A stretch of DNA of 64,000 nt from Amycolatopsis endophytica (GTDB taxonomy: Bacteria > Actinomycetota > Actinomycetes > Mycobacteriales > Pseudonocardiaceae): contig NZ_JACCFK010000002.1 of assembly GCF_013410405.1 (NCBI RefSeq), positions 372,001 through 436,000 of the forward strand, read 5' to 3'. The position numbers and the translations under genes were made by a program. Shown here piece after piece: positions 15,331-23,915 of this stretch; within the stretch, counting starts at the first letter, position 1; every line of letters begins with the position of its first letter. Under the pieces are notes generated by a model that ran no database searches, was not told the DNA's origin, and worked only from the letters and a program-made list of their open reading frames with translations.

Positions 15331-17337
15331 TTACGAGACGACGAACGCGCGGGAGGTGCCGGTGAACGCGGTGGTGCCGGTCAGCGACTTGGCGTCGCCG
15401 GTGTGCACGATGCGGTACTTGCCGATCGGGGTGCCTGCCGGGATGTCCCAGGTGATCGCCGCCTTCGATTCGGCCAGGAACGTGCGGGTCCAGCGGTACT
15501 TCGTGGCCCAGTCGCCGTCGTCGGCGTGGCGCACCCACCGTTCGCCGTCCAGGCGCTGGACCTCCAGGAACGTGCCGTTCCGGTGCAGGTCGTTCTTCGG
15601 GTGGCCGGTCACGAACTCGACCAGCACCTGCTCGCCGCGCCGGTAACTGCCACGGGCCTCGGTGAGCACGTCGCCGAACCGCTTGAGCAGTGGCGGGGAA
15701 TCCACCACCACACCGGGCTGGAAGGTGAGCTGGTCGTCGGACAGGTCGCGGGGCACCGGGCCGTGCGGAACGCTCGCGCCGGTGCGCATCGCGGCCGCCA
15801 GCCGGGCGAACTCCTGCTGGTAGGCCGGGAGCGTGTACCGGCCGAAGAGGGTGGAGGCGCCCTCGTACTGCTGCGAGTCGTATTCCTCCGGGGTCGTCAC
15901 GTACTGGCTGTAGGCGTTGGCGTAGCCCTGCATGATCACGTTCTCCAGCGGCGCACCCAGCTCGGCCGCGACCGCGCGGCGGATCCGCAGCCCGGCGACG
16001 ATCGTGTACTCCGCCGGCCCGCCCACCAGGTACAGCTGGCCCAGCCGCAGGATCTGCAGCGGCAGCACATCCGGCGCCCACGGGTACGGCTTCATCGCCC
16101 CGAACGGCACCGCCACCACCTTCGGCGCCTGCGCGTCGGCCAGTGCCCGCGGGATGGGCGCGTCCATCCCGCCGAGCGCGTCGAGGAACGGGTTGCGAAC
16201 CCCTTCGGGCAGGGGCAGACCGGGGCCGTCCTCGGTGCTGCCCGCGAGCATCGACACACCGATCGCCGCGGTGGCCGTGGTGTGCTGTTTCCCGTCCGGG
16301 GTGAAGCGGCCGTCGACGGTCACCTTCGACATGTCCACGTAGCAGAACCGGAAGTCCAGCGGCCCCTCCACCGGGGTGGCCGCGTTGTCGTAGGCGGTTC
16401 TGGCGGCGGTGAACTGGCGCTCGCCGATGATGCGGGTGTTCTCGAACTCGTCCTCGGTGGGTCCCGAGCCAGGTTTCAGGTTCAGGTTCGGGGACATGTC
16501 GCCGGAGTTGGTCTGCGGGAAGCACGCCACGAACGCCGGTTCGCCGTCCAGGTAACGGGTGCCCCGGCCGTGCTCCCAGGCGTAGGCCGCGTAGCCCTTG
16601 TTGTCGCCGCTGATCAGCTTGTTACCGTTGGTCATGGACGTGCCGTGGGTGGCGAACCAGGCGATCGCGCCGACGTCCCGCCCGCCCTGGGTGAACCGCA
16701 GCACGGTGACCGCGGGATCGATCGACAGCGGAAAATGGTCCTTGTCCGCCTGCGGATTCAGTTCGAACGCCGTGCAGGACCGGTTGACACTCGCGTCGGT
16801 CAGCTCACCACGGCCGAGCGTGATCGTGCCCGGCGCGAGGTTGTCGTGGGCCTGCTCGATCGCCTCCGCGATCCCCGCCACCTGCGCGTCGTAAGTCTGC
16901 TGCTGAAATCCGAGGATCGACAGGTTGTAGGCCGCGTACCAGGAGGATCCACCACAGCCGGCGTGCGTGTGGGTAGCGTTGAGCAGCACGTTCCGCTCGG
17001 TGTAGAGGTCGCCGTATTTCTCCGCGAGCCGGGCCAGCACCCCTTGGTGCACGGCTTGGAAGAGCGCCCCGAGGTCCGCGTTGACATACACGATCCGCGC
17101 GGTGCTCGTGGCGACGATGTAGGCCCTGGCCCGGGTCCGCTGGTGAATGCCCGCTGTCTGCTGTTGCGGCATCGAATAGCCCATCATCCCGCACTCGGCG
17201 GCAGGCCCTGTCACGTCAGAGAGTCCGACGCCGACCTGGAAGCCCTCCTGAGCAGCGGCTGTGGTCGAGCCGAGCAAGGTCGCCGCGAGCGGCGTCGCGG
17301 CCGCCCCGGCCAGAAGGCTCCTGCGGCTCACGAGCAT
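15331..17337 (-). CDS. Secreted neutral/alkaline ceramidase
   Basis: A 668-residue member of the neutral ceramidase family, which hydrolyses ceramide to sphingosine and a fatty acid outside the cell. A twin-arginine signal is visible at the N-terminus (SRRSLLAG, then an alanine-rich stretch ending near TTAAAQ, residue 30). Zinc-ligand and active-site motifs are in place: THTHAG (122-127), HGTSM (231-235) and NSGDMSPN (277-284), whose serine S282 matches the nucleophile of the Pseudomonas enzyme. I chose the ATG at 17337 with GGAGG seven bases upstream; longer readings enter 21-bp repeats. It is the first gene of a run of same-strand genes with the transporter and lyase-like enzyme downstream. 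Confidence 0.95.
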   Translation of the reverse strand: MLVSRRSLLAGAAATPLAATLLGSTTAAAQEGFQVGVGLSDVTGPAAECGMMGYSMPQQQTAGIHQRTRARAYIVATSTARIVYVNADLGALFQAVHQGVLARLAEKYGDLYTERNVLLNATHTHAGCGGSSWYAAYNLSILGFQQQTYDAQVAGIAEAIEQAHDNLAPGTITLGRGELTDASVNRSCTAFELNPQADKDHFPLSIDPAVTVLRFTQGGRDVGAIAWFATHGTSMTNGNKLISGDNKGYAAYAWEHGRGTRYLDGEPAFVACFPQTNSGDMSPNLNLKPGSGPTEDEFENTRIIGERQFTAARTAYDNAATPVEGPLDFRFCYVDMSKVTVDGRFTPDGKQHTTATAAIGVSMLAGSTEDGPGLPLPEGVRNPFLDALGGMDAPIPRALADAQAPKVVAVPFGAMKPYPWAPDVLPLQILRLGQLYLVGGPAEYTIVAGLRIRRAVAAELGAPLENVIMQGYANAYSQYVTTPEEYDSQQYEGASTLFGRYTLPAYQQEFARLAAAMRTGASVPHGPVPRDLSDDQLTFQPGVVVDSPPLLKRFGDVLTEARGSYRRGEQVLVEFVTGHPKNDLHRNGTFLEVQRLDGERWVRHADDGDWATKYRWTRTFLAESKAAITWDIPAGTPIGKYRIVHTGDAKSLTGTTAFTGTSRAFVVS

Positions 17338-17517
17338 CGTTGCCTCCGTCAGACGTGAAGTGTTTTCAGGTTTGACGGAGCTTAGGCGAGTGGACGCAGC
17401 GGCGCCAACCCTCGGACGGGTGGTTCGGAATTCCGTAACCGCTACGCGGCGCGCTACGCGAGTACCCAGGGCGCCGAGCTCGCAAGCTCGCAGCCGATCG
17501 CCCCTCCCGGCCCGGAG

Positions 17518-17686
17518 GGCCAACACAGTGCCCGAAACGGCAAACACGCCGCCCGGAGCGGCAAACACAGCGCCCGGAGCGGCAAACACGGTGCGGCGCG
17601 CGGCGTGTTTGCCGCTCCCGCTGGCGTGTTGGCCCTTCCGGGCAGCGTGTTTGCTCTTCCGGGCAGCGTGTTTGCTCTTCCGGGAC
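17518..17686. repeat. Head-to-head array of 21-bp repeats (4 + 4 units)
   Basis: Left units start at 17518, 17539, 17560 and 17581 and read GGCAAACAC(A/G/C)... in 21-bp steps. Right units start at 17603, 17624, 17645 and 17666 and read GCGTGTTTGC(C/T)..., the reverse complement of the left ones. The whole is a symmetric structure able to fold into a long imperfect cruciform. Unit sequence matches the array at 3340-3444. Confidence 0.92.
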
Positions 17687-17774
17687 ACCAGCCACCCACC
17701 AAACCGGAACCCGGCAGCGCGACCCGGTCACCAGGACGCCCAGTCCTCCCCCCGCACCCCGATCCGAAGCCCAG

Positions 17775-17841
17775 TTCTGCGGCCGATCAGGCGGGGGCAA
17801 GGCAGTCTTTCCCGCTTGGCCCCGCCTGCTCGGCCGCAGAA
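17775..17841. repeat. Long inverted repeat (27-bp arms, 13-base loop)
   Basis: Arms at 17775-17801 and 17815-17841 begin TTCTGCGGCCGA and differ at only two positions; the loop is 17802-17814. It is far longer than a normal terminator stem. It lies about 100 bases downstream of the LLM oxidoreductase stop (17940, minus strand), so it could end that transcript, or be a small non-coding mobile repeat. Confidence 0.85.
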
Positions 17842-17939
17842 ACAGGGAAAAATCGGGGCGGCCACAATCGGGGCGTAGCGAAGCGAAGCCGGCGCTTTCG
17901 GCCGCGCGCAGCGCGAAACCCGCGTAGCGGCCGCGAAAC

Positions 17940-18965
17940 TCACGCCAAAGCGTCCGCGATCCGCCGCAAACCTTCAGCATCCCCGCGCAACAACAACGTC
18001 GTCACCACCGTCTGATCCCACGCCGCCAGTTCCGCCCGGATCTTCTCCGGCGGCCCGATCAGCGACGTGTCCTCCACCAGCGACGTAGGAATAGCCGCAA
18101 CCGCCTCTTCCTTACGACCCGCGAGATAAAGCTCTTGAACCTTCTCCGCCACATCCGCATATCCCAAGCGGGCGAACACGTCCTTGTGGAAATTCACCTG
18201 CTTGGCTCCCATGCCCCCGATATACAGAGCCAGCGACGGCTTGATGAAACCCGCCGCCGTCTCGACATCGTCGTGCACGATGACCGGCACCGACGCCGCC
18301 ACTTCGAACGTCTCCTGCGTCTGCCGGGCGCCAGGGCGGGCGAAGCCTTCCGCGAGTGCCGCACGATAGAAATCATCGCTCTTCGGGGAGAAGAACAACG
18401 GCAGCCAGCCATCACAGATTTCCGCCGCCAGCGCGACGTTCTTCGGCCCCTCGGCGGCGAGGTGGATCGGGATCTCCGGGCGCAGCGGGTGGACCGTGGA
18501 CTTCAGCGGCTTCCCCAGACCGGTCCCGCCCCGCAACGGCAACTGGTACTGGTCACCGTCGAAGGTGACCGGCTCGCCCCGCGCCACCACGCGGCGCACG
18601 ATCTCCACGTACTCGCGCGTCCGCGCCAGCGGCCGAGGGTAGGGCTGCCCGTACCAGCCCTCCACGACCTGCGGCCCCGAAGCGCCCAGTCCCAGGATGA
18701 ACCGGCCACCCGACAGATGATCCAGCGTCATCGCGGCCATCGCCGTCGCGGTCGGGGTGCGAGCCGACATCTGGATGATGTTCGTCCCCAGTTTGACCCG
18801 CGAGGTCGCCGCGCCCCACCAGGCCAGCGGCGTCAGCGCGTCCGAGCCGTACCCTTCGGCCGTCCACACCGAGTCGAACCCGAGCTCCTCCGCCGTCCGG
18901 ATCGCCTCCAGCGCACCCTCCGGCGGGCCGGCGGACCAGTAACCGATGTGATAGCCGAGCTTCAC
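17940..18965 (-). CDS. LLM-class F420-dependent oxidoreductase
   Basis: A 341-residue luciferase-like (TIM-barrel) oxidoreductase. LGTNIIQMSARTPTATAMAA (near residue 58) and LSGGRFILGLGASGPQVVEG (near 83) are typical of F420-dependent members found in mycobacteria and relatives. It probably reduces or oxidises a small substrate using F420; the substrate is unknown. The GTG start overlaps the stop of the DUF2236 gene (GTGA), so the two form one operon, likely controlled by the divergent TetR gene. Confidence 0.92.
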   Translation of the reverse strand: MKLGYHIGYWSAGPPEGALEAIRTAEELGFDSVWTAEGYGSDALTPLAWWGAATSRVKLGTNIIQMSARTPTATAMAAMTLDHLSGGRFILGLGASGPQVVEGWYGQPYPRPLARTREYVEIVRRVVARGEPVTFDGDQYQLPLRGGTGLGKPLKSTVHPLRPEIPIHLAAEGPKNVALAAEICDGWLPLFFSPKSDDFYRAALAEGFARPGARQTQETFEVAASVPVIVHDDVETAAGFIKPSLALYIGGMGAKQVNFHKDVFARLGYADVAEKVQELYLAGRKEEAVAAIPTSLVEDTSLIGPPEKIRAELAAWDQTVVTTLLLRGDAEGLRRIADALA

Positions 18966-19885
18966 GACACCTCCCGGGGAACATAATGAGTCGAACTGTC
19001 CCGTTCGGACAGTGGCGGCAGGTTGCGCGCCGGGGTTTCCACGAGCGGCACGTCCGCGGGCACGTCACCGCGGACCCGCTGCCATCCGGCACGGGCACGC
19101 GGGTGGAACCGCCGGTCGTGCGGCACGAACCGGAACGCGAACCCGATCGCCCGCCCGGTCAGCCGGTGCAGCGCCTCGTCGCGCCGCGACCAGCGGTAGC
19201 CCAGCCGCTCCCGCACCGCCGGGTGGTACATGCCGACCGTGAACCACACGAACTGCTTCGCGATCAGGACCCGCAACGGCCGCCACAGCGGATCCGGCAG
19301 CCACGCCGCGAACGGCGGCTTGTCCAGGCCCCGCAGGTCGAGCACGTCCCGCGTGGCCTTGTTGTCCTCCAGGACCTCGGTGCACATGTGCTCCCAGTAT
19401 TCACCGAACTCCTCCCACGACCCGGGCACCGGCCGCATGCTCATGCCGTAGAGCGCGTACCACTGGACGTGTTCGTCGAACAGGCGCCGCTTCTGCTCCT
19501 CGCTCAGCCCGCCCATCATCCGCTCCGCGGCGATCACGGTGAGCATGAAGAACGTCGAGTGCGCCCAGTAGAACGTGCCCGGGTTCAGGGCGTGGTAGCG
19601 GCGGCCGCGGGAGTCCACGCCCTGGATGGTGTCGTGGTAGCCGCGCACCGTCCGCGCCGTCTCCGCCGCGCGCGGGCCGTCGTAGACGACGCCACCGATC
19701 GGGTAGAGGGACCGGAACAGGCGCTGCCACCGTTCGGCGAAGAACCGCGAGTGCTCCTCGACGCCCGCGCCGAGCTCGGGGTGCATGTTCTGCATCGAGC
19801 CCGCCCACAGCGCCATGAGCAGCGTCCGCCAGTCGCCGAAGTACTTCCACGTCAGCGAATCGGGGCCGAGAGGCTGCGGTGCCAT
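18962..19885 (-). CDS. DUF2236 / MpaB-like oxygenase family protein
   Basis: A 307-residue DUF2236 (ER-bound oxygenase MpaB/latex-clearing-protein-like) protein. The family hallmarks are present: GGVVYDGPRAAETARTVRGYH near residue 62, ALNPGTFYWAHSTFF near 100 with the candidate heme histidine, and a later arginine-rich helix. No signal peptide is seen. Family members are heme proteins, a few of which cleave isoprenoids; function here is unproven. It diverges from a TetR gene, with a 28-bp palindrome between the starts. Confidence 0.88.
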   Translation of the reverse strand: MAPQPLGPDSLTWKYFGDWRTLLMALWAGSMQNMHPELGAGVEEHSRFFAERWQRLFRSLYPIGGVVYDGPRAAETARTVRGYHDTIQGVDSRGRRYHALNPGTFYWAHSTFFMLTVIAAERMMGGLSEEQKRRLFDEHVQWYALYGMSMRPVPGSWEEFGEYWEHMCTEVLEDNKATRDVLDLRGLDKPPFAAWLPDPLWRPLRVLIAKQFVWFTVGMYHPAVRERLGYRWSRRDEALHRLTGRAIGFAFRFVPHDRRFHPRARAGWQRVRGDVPADVPLVETPARNLPPLSERDSSTHYVPREVS

Positions 19886-19897
19886 GATCCGAACGCT

Positions 19898-19925
19898 ACA
19901 ATTGACAACACTCGTAGTCAATTGT
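19898..19925. promoter_or_regulatory. TetR-type palindromic operator
   Basis: Arms ACAATTGAC (19898-19906) and GTCAATTGT (19917-19925) are exact complements around 10 bases. The site fills the 48-base gap between the divergent DUF2236 and TetR starts and includes a TTGACA that could serve as a -35 box, so the regulator probably represses both directions. Confidence 0.85.
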
Positions 19926-19933
19926 GAGGGCGG

Positions 19934-20524
19934 ATGACCGAGAAAACCTGGGCGGGCACCACGCTCAGCGACCGCCGCGCCGCCCGGCGGGCCCAGCTGC
20001 TCGACGCGGGACTGGACCTGCTGGGCACGACGGGCAGCGCGGCAGTGACGGTGCGCGCGGTGTGCCGGCACGCGAAGCTCACCGAGCGCTACTTCTACGA
20101 GAACTTCGCCGACCGTGAGGAACTCGTGGTCGCGGTCTACGAGCAGGTCGCCACGCAAGCCCACCAGGCGCTCGTCGACGCGGTGCCGGACACCGGCAGG
20201 GACCCGGCGCAGCGCGCCGAGGCGGCGGTGTCCGCGTTCGTCGAGCTGATACTGGACGATCCCCGCAAGGGCCGGGTCCTGCTGCTGGCGCCGGTCACCG
20301 AACCGGCCCTGTCCGCCCGCGGCGTGGCGCTGCTGCCCGCGTTCGCCGGGCTCGTCCGCGAACAGCTGCCCGAGCGCATGGACGCCCTGGAGAAGCAGCT
20401 GACCGCGATCGGCCTGGTCGGCGCGCTGACCCACCTGTTCACCGCCTCTCTGTCCGGGACACCGGAACTGCCGCGCGAGCGCCTGGTCGCGCACTGCGTG
20501 GGACTGCTCGTGCGATCGTCCTAA
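19934..20524 (+). CDS. TetR-family repressor
   Basis: A 196-residue TetR protein: N-terminal helix-turn-helix (residues about 15-62, with [19 protein letters not shown]) and a C-terminal ligand domain. It likely represses itself and the divergent DUF2236-LLM operon through the palindrome at 19898-19925. Its stop overlaps the stop of the convergent aldolase gene by three bases, leaving no room for a terminator. Confidence 0.93.
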   Translation: MTEKTWAGTTLSDRRAARRAQLLDAGLDLLGTTGSAAVTVRAVCRHAKLTERYFYENFADREELVVAVYEQVATQAHQALVDAVPDTGRDPAQRAEAAVSAFVELILDDPRKGRVLLLAPVTEPALSARGVALLPAFAGLVREQLPERMDALEKQLTAIGLVGALTHLFTASLSGTPELPRERLVAHCVGLLVRSS

Positions 20525-21543
20525 GCGGACTCCCGCTCCGTGGCGAGCTGGAGCGCGATGTCGATGATCATGTCCTCCTGACCGCCGACGTAGCGGTTTT
20601 CCCCCACCCGGTACAGGATTTCGTGCGCCGGCACCTGGTAGCGTTCCGCGGCGCGCTCGGCGTGCAGCAGGAAGCTGGAGTACACCCCGGCGAAACCCTG
20701 CACGATCGACGACCGGTCCATCACCGGCAGCCGCGTGATGAACGGCTTCACGACGTTCTCCGCCGCGTCCATCAGCACATCCTTGTCCACCCCGGTGCGC
20801 ACACCGAGCCGCTCGAACACCGCGGCCAGCACCTCGGTCGGCGAGTTCCCCGCACCGGCGCCGAGCGCGACGAGGGAACCGTCGATCTGCCGGGCCCCGG
20901 CCCGGTGGGCGAGCACCGAGTTCGCGACGCCGAAGCTGAGGTTCTGGTGCCCGTGGTAGCCCACCTGCGCGTCCTCGCCGAACTCGGCGACCAGCGCGGC
21001 GACCCGGTCGGCGGCCTCCTCCAGGATCAGCGCCCCCGCGGAGTCCACCACGTACACGCACTGGCACCCGGCGTCGACCATGATCCGGCCCTGCTCGGCC
21101 AGCTTCTCCGGGGTGGCCATATGGGACAGCATCAGGAACCCGACGGTCTCCAGCCCGAGCCTGCGTGCCTCGGTGAAATGCTGGACCGACACGTCCGCCT
21201 CGGTGCAGTGCGTCGCGATCCGCACCGCGCCCGCACCCAGGTCCGCGGCCGCTTCGAGGTCGGTGACCGTGCCCAGGCCGGGCAGCAGCAGCACCGCGAT
21301 CTTGGCCTGCTTCGCCTCCTCGACCGCCACCGCGATCAGCTCGCGCTCGTCCACCAGCGAGAACCCGTAGTTGAACGTCGATCCGCCCAGCCCGTCGCCG
21401 TGGGTCACCTCGATCAGCGAGATGCCCGCCTGATCCAGCGCGCGCACCGTGTCGCGGACGTTGTCCACGGTGAACTGGTGCGCCATGGCGTGACTGCCGT
21501 CGCGCAGGCTCGTGTCGACGAGCCGCACCTCCCGCTCGCTCAC
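20521..21543 (-). CDS. 4-hydroxy-2-oxovalerate aldolase (DmpG/HsaF/MhpE family)
   Basis: A 340-residue class II aldolase that splits 4-hydroxy-2-oxovalerate (or a longer homologue) to pyruvate and an aldehyde. [17 protein letters not shown] (residues 8-24) provides the metal-binding Asp and catalytic Arg, VDSAG (near 170) and [14 protein letters not shown] (near 198) complete the metal site. It forms a channelling complex with the acylating acetaldehyde dehydrogenase whose stop codon overlaps its GTG start. The 2-hydroxypenta-2,4-dienoate hydratase that normally feeds it is not in this window. Confidence 0.95.
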   Translation of the reverse strand: MSEREVRLVDTSLRDGSHAMAHQFTVDNVRDTVRALDQAGISLIEVTHGDGLGGSTFNYGFSLVDERELIAVAVEEAKQAKIAVLLLPGLGTVTDLEAAADLGAGAVRIATHCTEADVSVQHFTEARRLGLETVGFLMLSHMATPEKLAEQGRIMVDAGCQCVYVVDSAGALILEEAADRVAALVAEFGEDAQVGYHGHQNLSFGVANSVLAHRAGARQIDGSLVALGAGAGNSPTEVLAAVFERLGVRTGVDKDVLMDAAENVVKPFITRLPVMDRSSIVQGFAGVYSSFLLHAERAAERYQVPAHEILYRVGENRYVGGQEDMIIDIALQLATERESA

Positions 21544-22451
21544 GCCGGCACCTCCTGCGCGCGGTTCACGGCCAGCAGCTCGCCCACGCGGGCGGCCGCG
21601 GCGGTCATGATGTCCAGGTTCCCGGCATACGGCGGCAGGTAGTCGCCGTTGCCTGCCACCTCCAGGAACACCGCCACCCGCGCCCGGCCCTGCCAGCCCG
21701 GACGCGGATCGTCGAACTGCGGCGCGGCCTTGAGCGTGTAGCCGGGCACGTAGACCTGCACGTCGGCGACCATCCGCTCGATGGAGGCGGTGATCGCGTC
21801 CCGGTCGGCGTCCGGCGAGATCGCGCAGAACACCGTGTCGCGCATGATCAGCGGCGGTTCGACCGGGTTGATGATGATGATCGCCTTGCCCTTCGCCGCA
21901 CCGCCGACGATCTCCAGGCCGCGCGCGGTGGTCTCGGTGAACTCGTCGATGTTGGCCCGGGTGCCGGGACCGGCCGACCGCGACGACACCGACGCCACGA
22001 TCTCGGCGTAGGGCACCTCGGTGACCCGCGAGACGGCGTGCACGATCGGGATGGTCGCCTGCCCGCCGCAGGTGATCAGGTTGAAGTTCGCCGCGCCGAG
22101 CTTGTCCGGTGCCGTGACCGCGGGGCACGTGAACGGGCCGACCGCGGCCGGGGTGAGGTCGACGGCCTGAATGCCGGCTTCGGCGTAGCGCGGCGCGTTC
22201 GCCAGATGGGCCTTGGCCGAGGTCGCCTCGAACACGATCTCCGGCAGCTCGTCCCGGGACAGCAGCCAGTCCACGCCGCCCGCCGAGGTTTCCACGCCCA
22301 GCTCGGCGGCGCGCCTCAGGCCGTCGGAGGCCGGGTCGACGCCGACCATGGAGGTCACCTCGACGTGCTCGCTGCGGCGCAGCTTCGCGAGCAGGTCGGT
22401 GCCGATGTTGCCGGGCCCGACGATGGCGGCCCGTACCTTGCGGGTGCTCAT
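21540..22451 (-). CDS. Acetaldehyde dehydrogenase (acylating), DmpF/HsaG family
   Basis: A 303-residue NAD-dependent enzyme converting acetaldehyde (or propanal) and CoA to acyl-CoA. The Rossmann motif [10 protein letters not shown] is near residue 12 and the catalytic cysteine sits in [10 protein letters not shown] (near 128). It receives the aldehyde directly from the aldolase subunit. The ATG at 22451 has AGGAG upstream. A divergent IclR regulator begins 57 bases away and probably controls the pair. Together they are the last two steps of meta-cleavage catabolism. Confidence 0.95.
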   Translation of the reverse strand: MSTRKVRAAIVGPGNIGTDLLAKLRRSEHVEVTSMVGVDPASDGLRRAAELGVETSAGGVDWLLSRDELPEIVFEATSAKAHLANAPRYAEAGIQAVDLTPAAVGPFTCPAVTAPDKLGAANFNLITCGGQATIPIVHAVSRVTEVPYAEIVASVSSRSAGPGTRANIDEFTETTARGLEIVGGAAKGKAIIIINPVEPPLIMRDTVFCAISPDADRDAITASIERMVADVQVYVPGYTLKAAPQFDDPRPGWQGRARVAVFLEVAGNGDYLPPYAGNLDIMTAAAARVGELLAVNRAQEVPA

Positions 22452-22508
22452 GCGCTCTCCTCTCGGGGTCGACTCACCGTCCACCCCGTCGTGCGGCACA
22501 CTCAACGC

Positions 22509-23255
22509 ATGTGTGCCGCTGAGCGGGACGACGGGATGACCGCGGCCCGGATCGCCGCGCTGTTCGGCGCGTTCGGCCCTGGCGACCACGTGCTGGGCGC
22601 CTCCGAGCTGGCGCGCCGCACCGGGCTGCCCAAGTCGTCGGTGCACCGGCTCACCGGGCACCTCGTCACACACGGTCTGCTGGAACGTGACGGCACCGGC
22701 GTGCGGCTGGGGCTGCGCCTGTTCGAGATCGGGCAGCTGGCCGGCCGGGAACGCGGGCTCACCGAAGCGGCCCGCCCCTACCTCGCCGACCTGCGCGAAG
22801 CCACCCGCAACACGGTCCACCTGGCCGTTTTGGAGGGCATCGAAGTGGTCTACCTCGACATCGTGCGCGGCCCCGACGCGCCCGCCCTGCCGTCGCGGAT
22901 CGGCGGCCGGTTCCCCGCCCACGCGACGGCCGTGGGCAAGGCCATCCTGGCGCACTCACCCGCATCCGTGCTAGACACCGTGCTAGCGGCGGGACTGACC
23001 CGCATCGGACCGCGCACGATCACCGCGCCGGGGCTGCTGCGACGGCAGCTGGCGAGGATCCGCGACGAGGGCGTCGCCTACGAGCGAGAGGAATCGGGGG
23101 TGGGCGTAACCTGTGCAGCCAGTCCGCTGCTCGACGCGACCGGTCGGGCACGGGCCGCGATTTCGATCTCGGGCTGGAGCAACCGGGTCCGGGTCGAGCG
23201 CGTCTCTCCAGCGGTGCGCACGGCGGCTCTCGCCTTGTCGAGGGCCTTGCCGTAG
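22509..23255 (+). CDS. IclR-family transcriptional regulator
   Basis: A 248-residue IclR protein. The N-terminal winged helix (residues about 15-75: [21 protein letters not shown]) precedes the effector-binding domain with [17 protein letters not shown] (near 137). The ATG at 22509 lacks a clear ribosome binding site; ATG 22536 is an alternative. Location suggests it senses an intermediate of the aldolase/dehydrogenase pathway. Confidence 0.93.
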   Translation: MCAAERDDGMTAARIAALFGAFGPGDHVLGASELARRTGLPKSSVHRLTGHLVTHGLLERDGTGVRLGLRLFEIGQLAGRERGLTEAARPYLADLREATRNTVHLAVLEGIEVVYLDIVRGPDAPALPSRIGGRFPAHATAVGKAILAHSPASVLDTVLAAGLTRIGPRTITAPGLLRRQLARIRDEGVAYEREESGVGVTCAASPLLDATGRARAAISISGWSNRVRVERVSPAVRTAALALSRALP

Positions 23256-23340
23256 GGTCTGCGCACCACCGGGGAAGATCGACACGTACGGGCCTCGCGG
23301 CCGAAGTGCACCAGCCGCGGGATGTTAGGGAGGATTGGGC

Positions 23341-23844
23341 GTGACCACCGGGACCACCCAGGTTGACGACCTTCGGCTCGTGGCTGCACCGAGCGCCGTC
23401 AACTGCGCCGAGATGTTCGTCCGCTTCGGTCTGCTGGAGTGGAAGCTCCGGCCACTGGCCGACGACGGCGCGAAAATCGTCCGGCACCTGGTGACTTCCT
23501 CGGTGGAAGGCGCCGACAAACGATCGCCCCGCTTCCTGACCGTGCGGTTGCGGCTGCACCGCGACGTCGTGGTGGTCGAACTCGACGACGACCGCGCCGG
23601 TGAACCACCCGAGCTGCCCGGGTGGACGATCAACACCGTCGCCCTGCCCGGCGGGCACCGGACCGCCTGGTGTGAACTTCCCCTGCCCACCGGTCTCACC
23701 GGCGCCCTCCCGACCCGCGCACCGCACCGCATGCCCAGCCCCGCCACGGAGTACCCGCCCGAGGAGCCGTTGCCCGAGCCCGACTTCCTGGACTCGCAGA
23801 TCCTCCAGCGCGTGCTGCACGGCCTCAACGGCTCCTCCCGCTGA
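23341..23844 (+). CDS. Hypothetical protein resembling a degenerate RsbW-type HATPase
   Basis: A 167-residue protein. Residues about 20-85 follow the layout of actinobacterial serine/threonine (anti-sigma) HATPase proteins, a W-x-L segment then LADDGAKIVRHLVTSSVEGA, then alternating strand residues VRLRLHRDVVVVELDDD. The N-box that should read ELVTNAV is HLVTSSV, so the Mg-binding Asn is lost and ATP binding is doubtful. The C-terminal third is proline-rich. GTG at 23341 has AGGGAGG eight bases upstream. Family assignment is by pattern only. Confidence 0.6.
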   Translation: MTTGTTQVDDLRLVAAPSAVNCAEMFVRFGLLEWKLRPLADDGAKIVRHLVTSSVEGADKRSPRFLTVRLRLHRDVVVVELDDDRAGEPPELPGWTINTVALPGGHRTAWCELPLPTGLTGALPTRAPHRMPSPATEYPPEEPLPEPDFLDSQILQRVLHGLNGSSR

Positions 23845-23853
23845 GAGCGCTTT

Positions 23854-23884
23854 CCGGGCGACCAGGCCGCGCCTGGCCGCCCGG
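23854..23884. terminator. Bidirectional hairpin between convergent genes
   Basis: CCGGGCGACCAGGC (23854-23867) and GCCTGGCCGCCCGG (23871-23884) pair with one mismatch around a 3-base loop, 10 bases after the HATPase-like gene stop and before the folP-like stop. Confidence 0.75.
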
Positions 23885-23915
23885 CGTGACGTGAGGTCCG
23901 GGTCCTCCGGTGGCC

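Larger units (their letters stand above)
17338..17939. other. 602-base intergenic region dominated by repeats
   Basis: No credible gene. It holds the upstream region of the ceramidase gene, an inverted array of 21-bp repeats (17518-17686), a long hairpin (17775-17841) and a G/C-rich tail with repeated GCGAAGC and GCGCAGCGCG motifs (about 17875-17938). Open frames across the array encode heptads such as KHAARKS and are repeat artefacts. Confidence 0.8.

Noticed and set aside
12533..16525. Single minus-strand frame of 1330 codons covering lyase-like enzyme, transporter and part of the ceramidase
   Set aside because: Only the last about 473 codons have family features; the rest is out of frame with the transporter and ceramidase genes, both of which are clear.
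17365..17688. N-terminal extension of the ceramidase through the repeat array (KHAARKS heptads)
   Set aside because: The extension is repeat translation; the ATG at 17337 has GGAGG and begins a proper twin-arginine signal.
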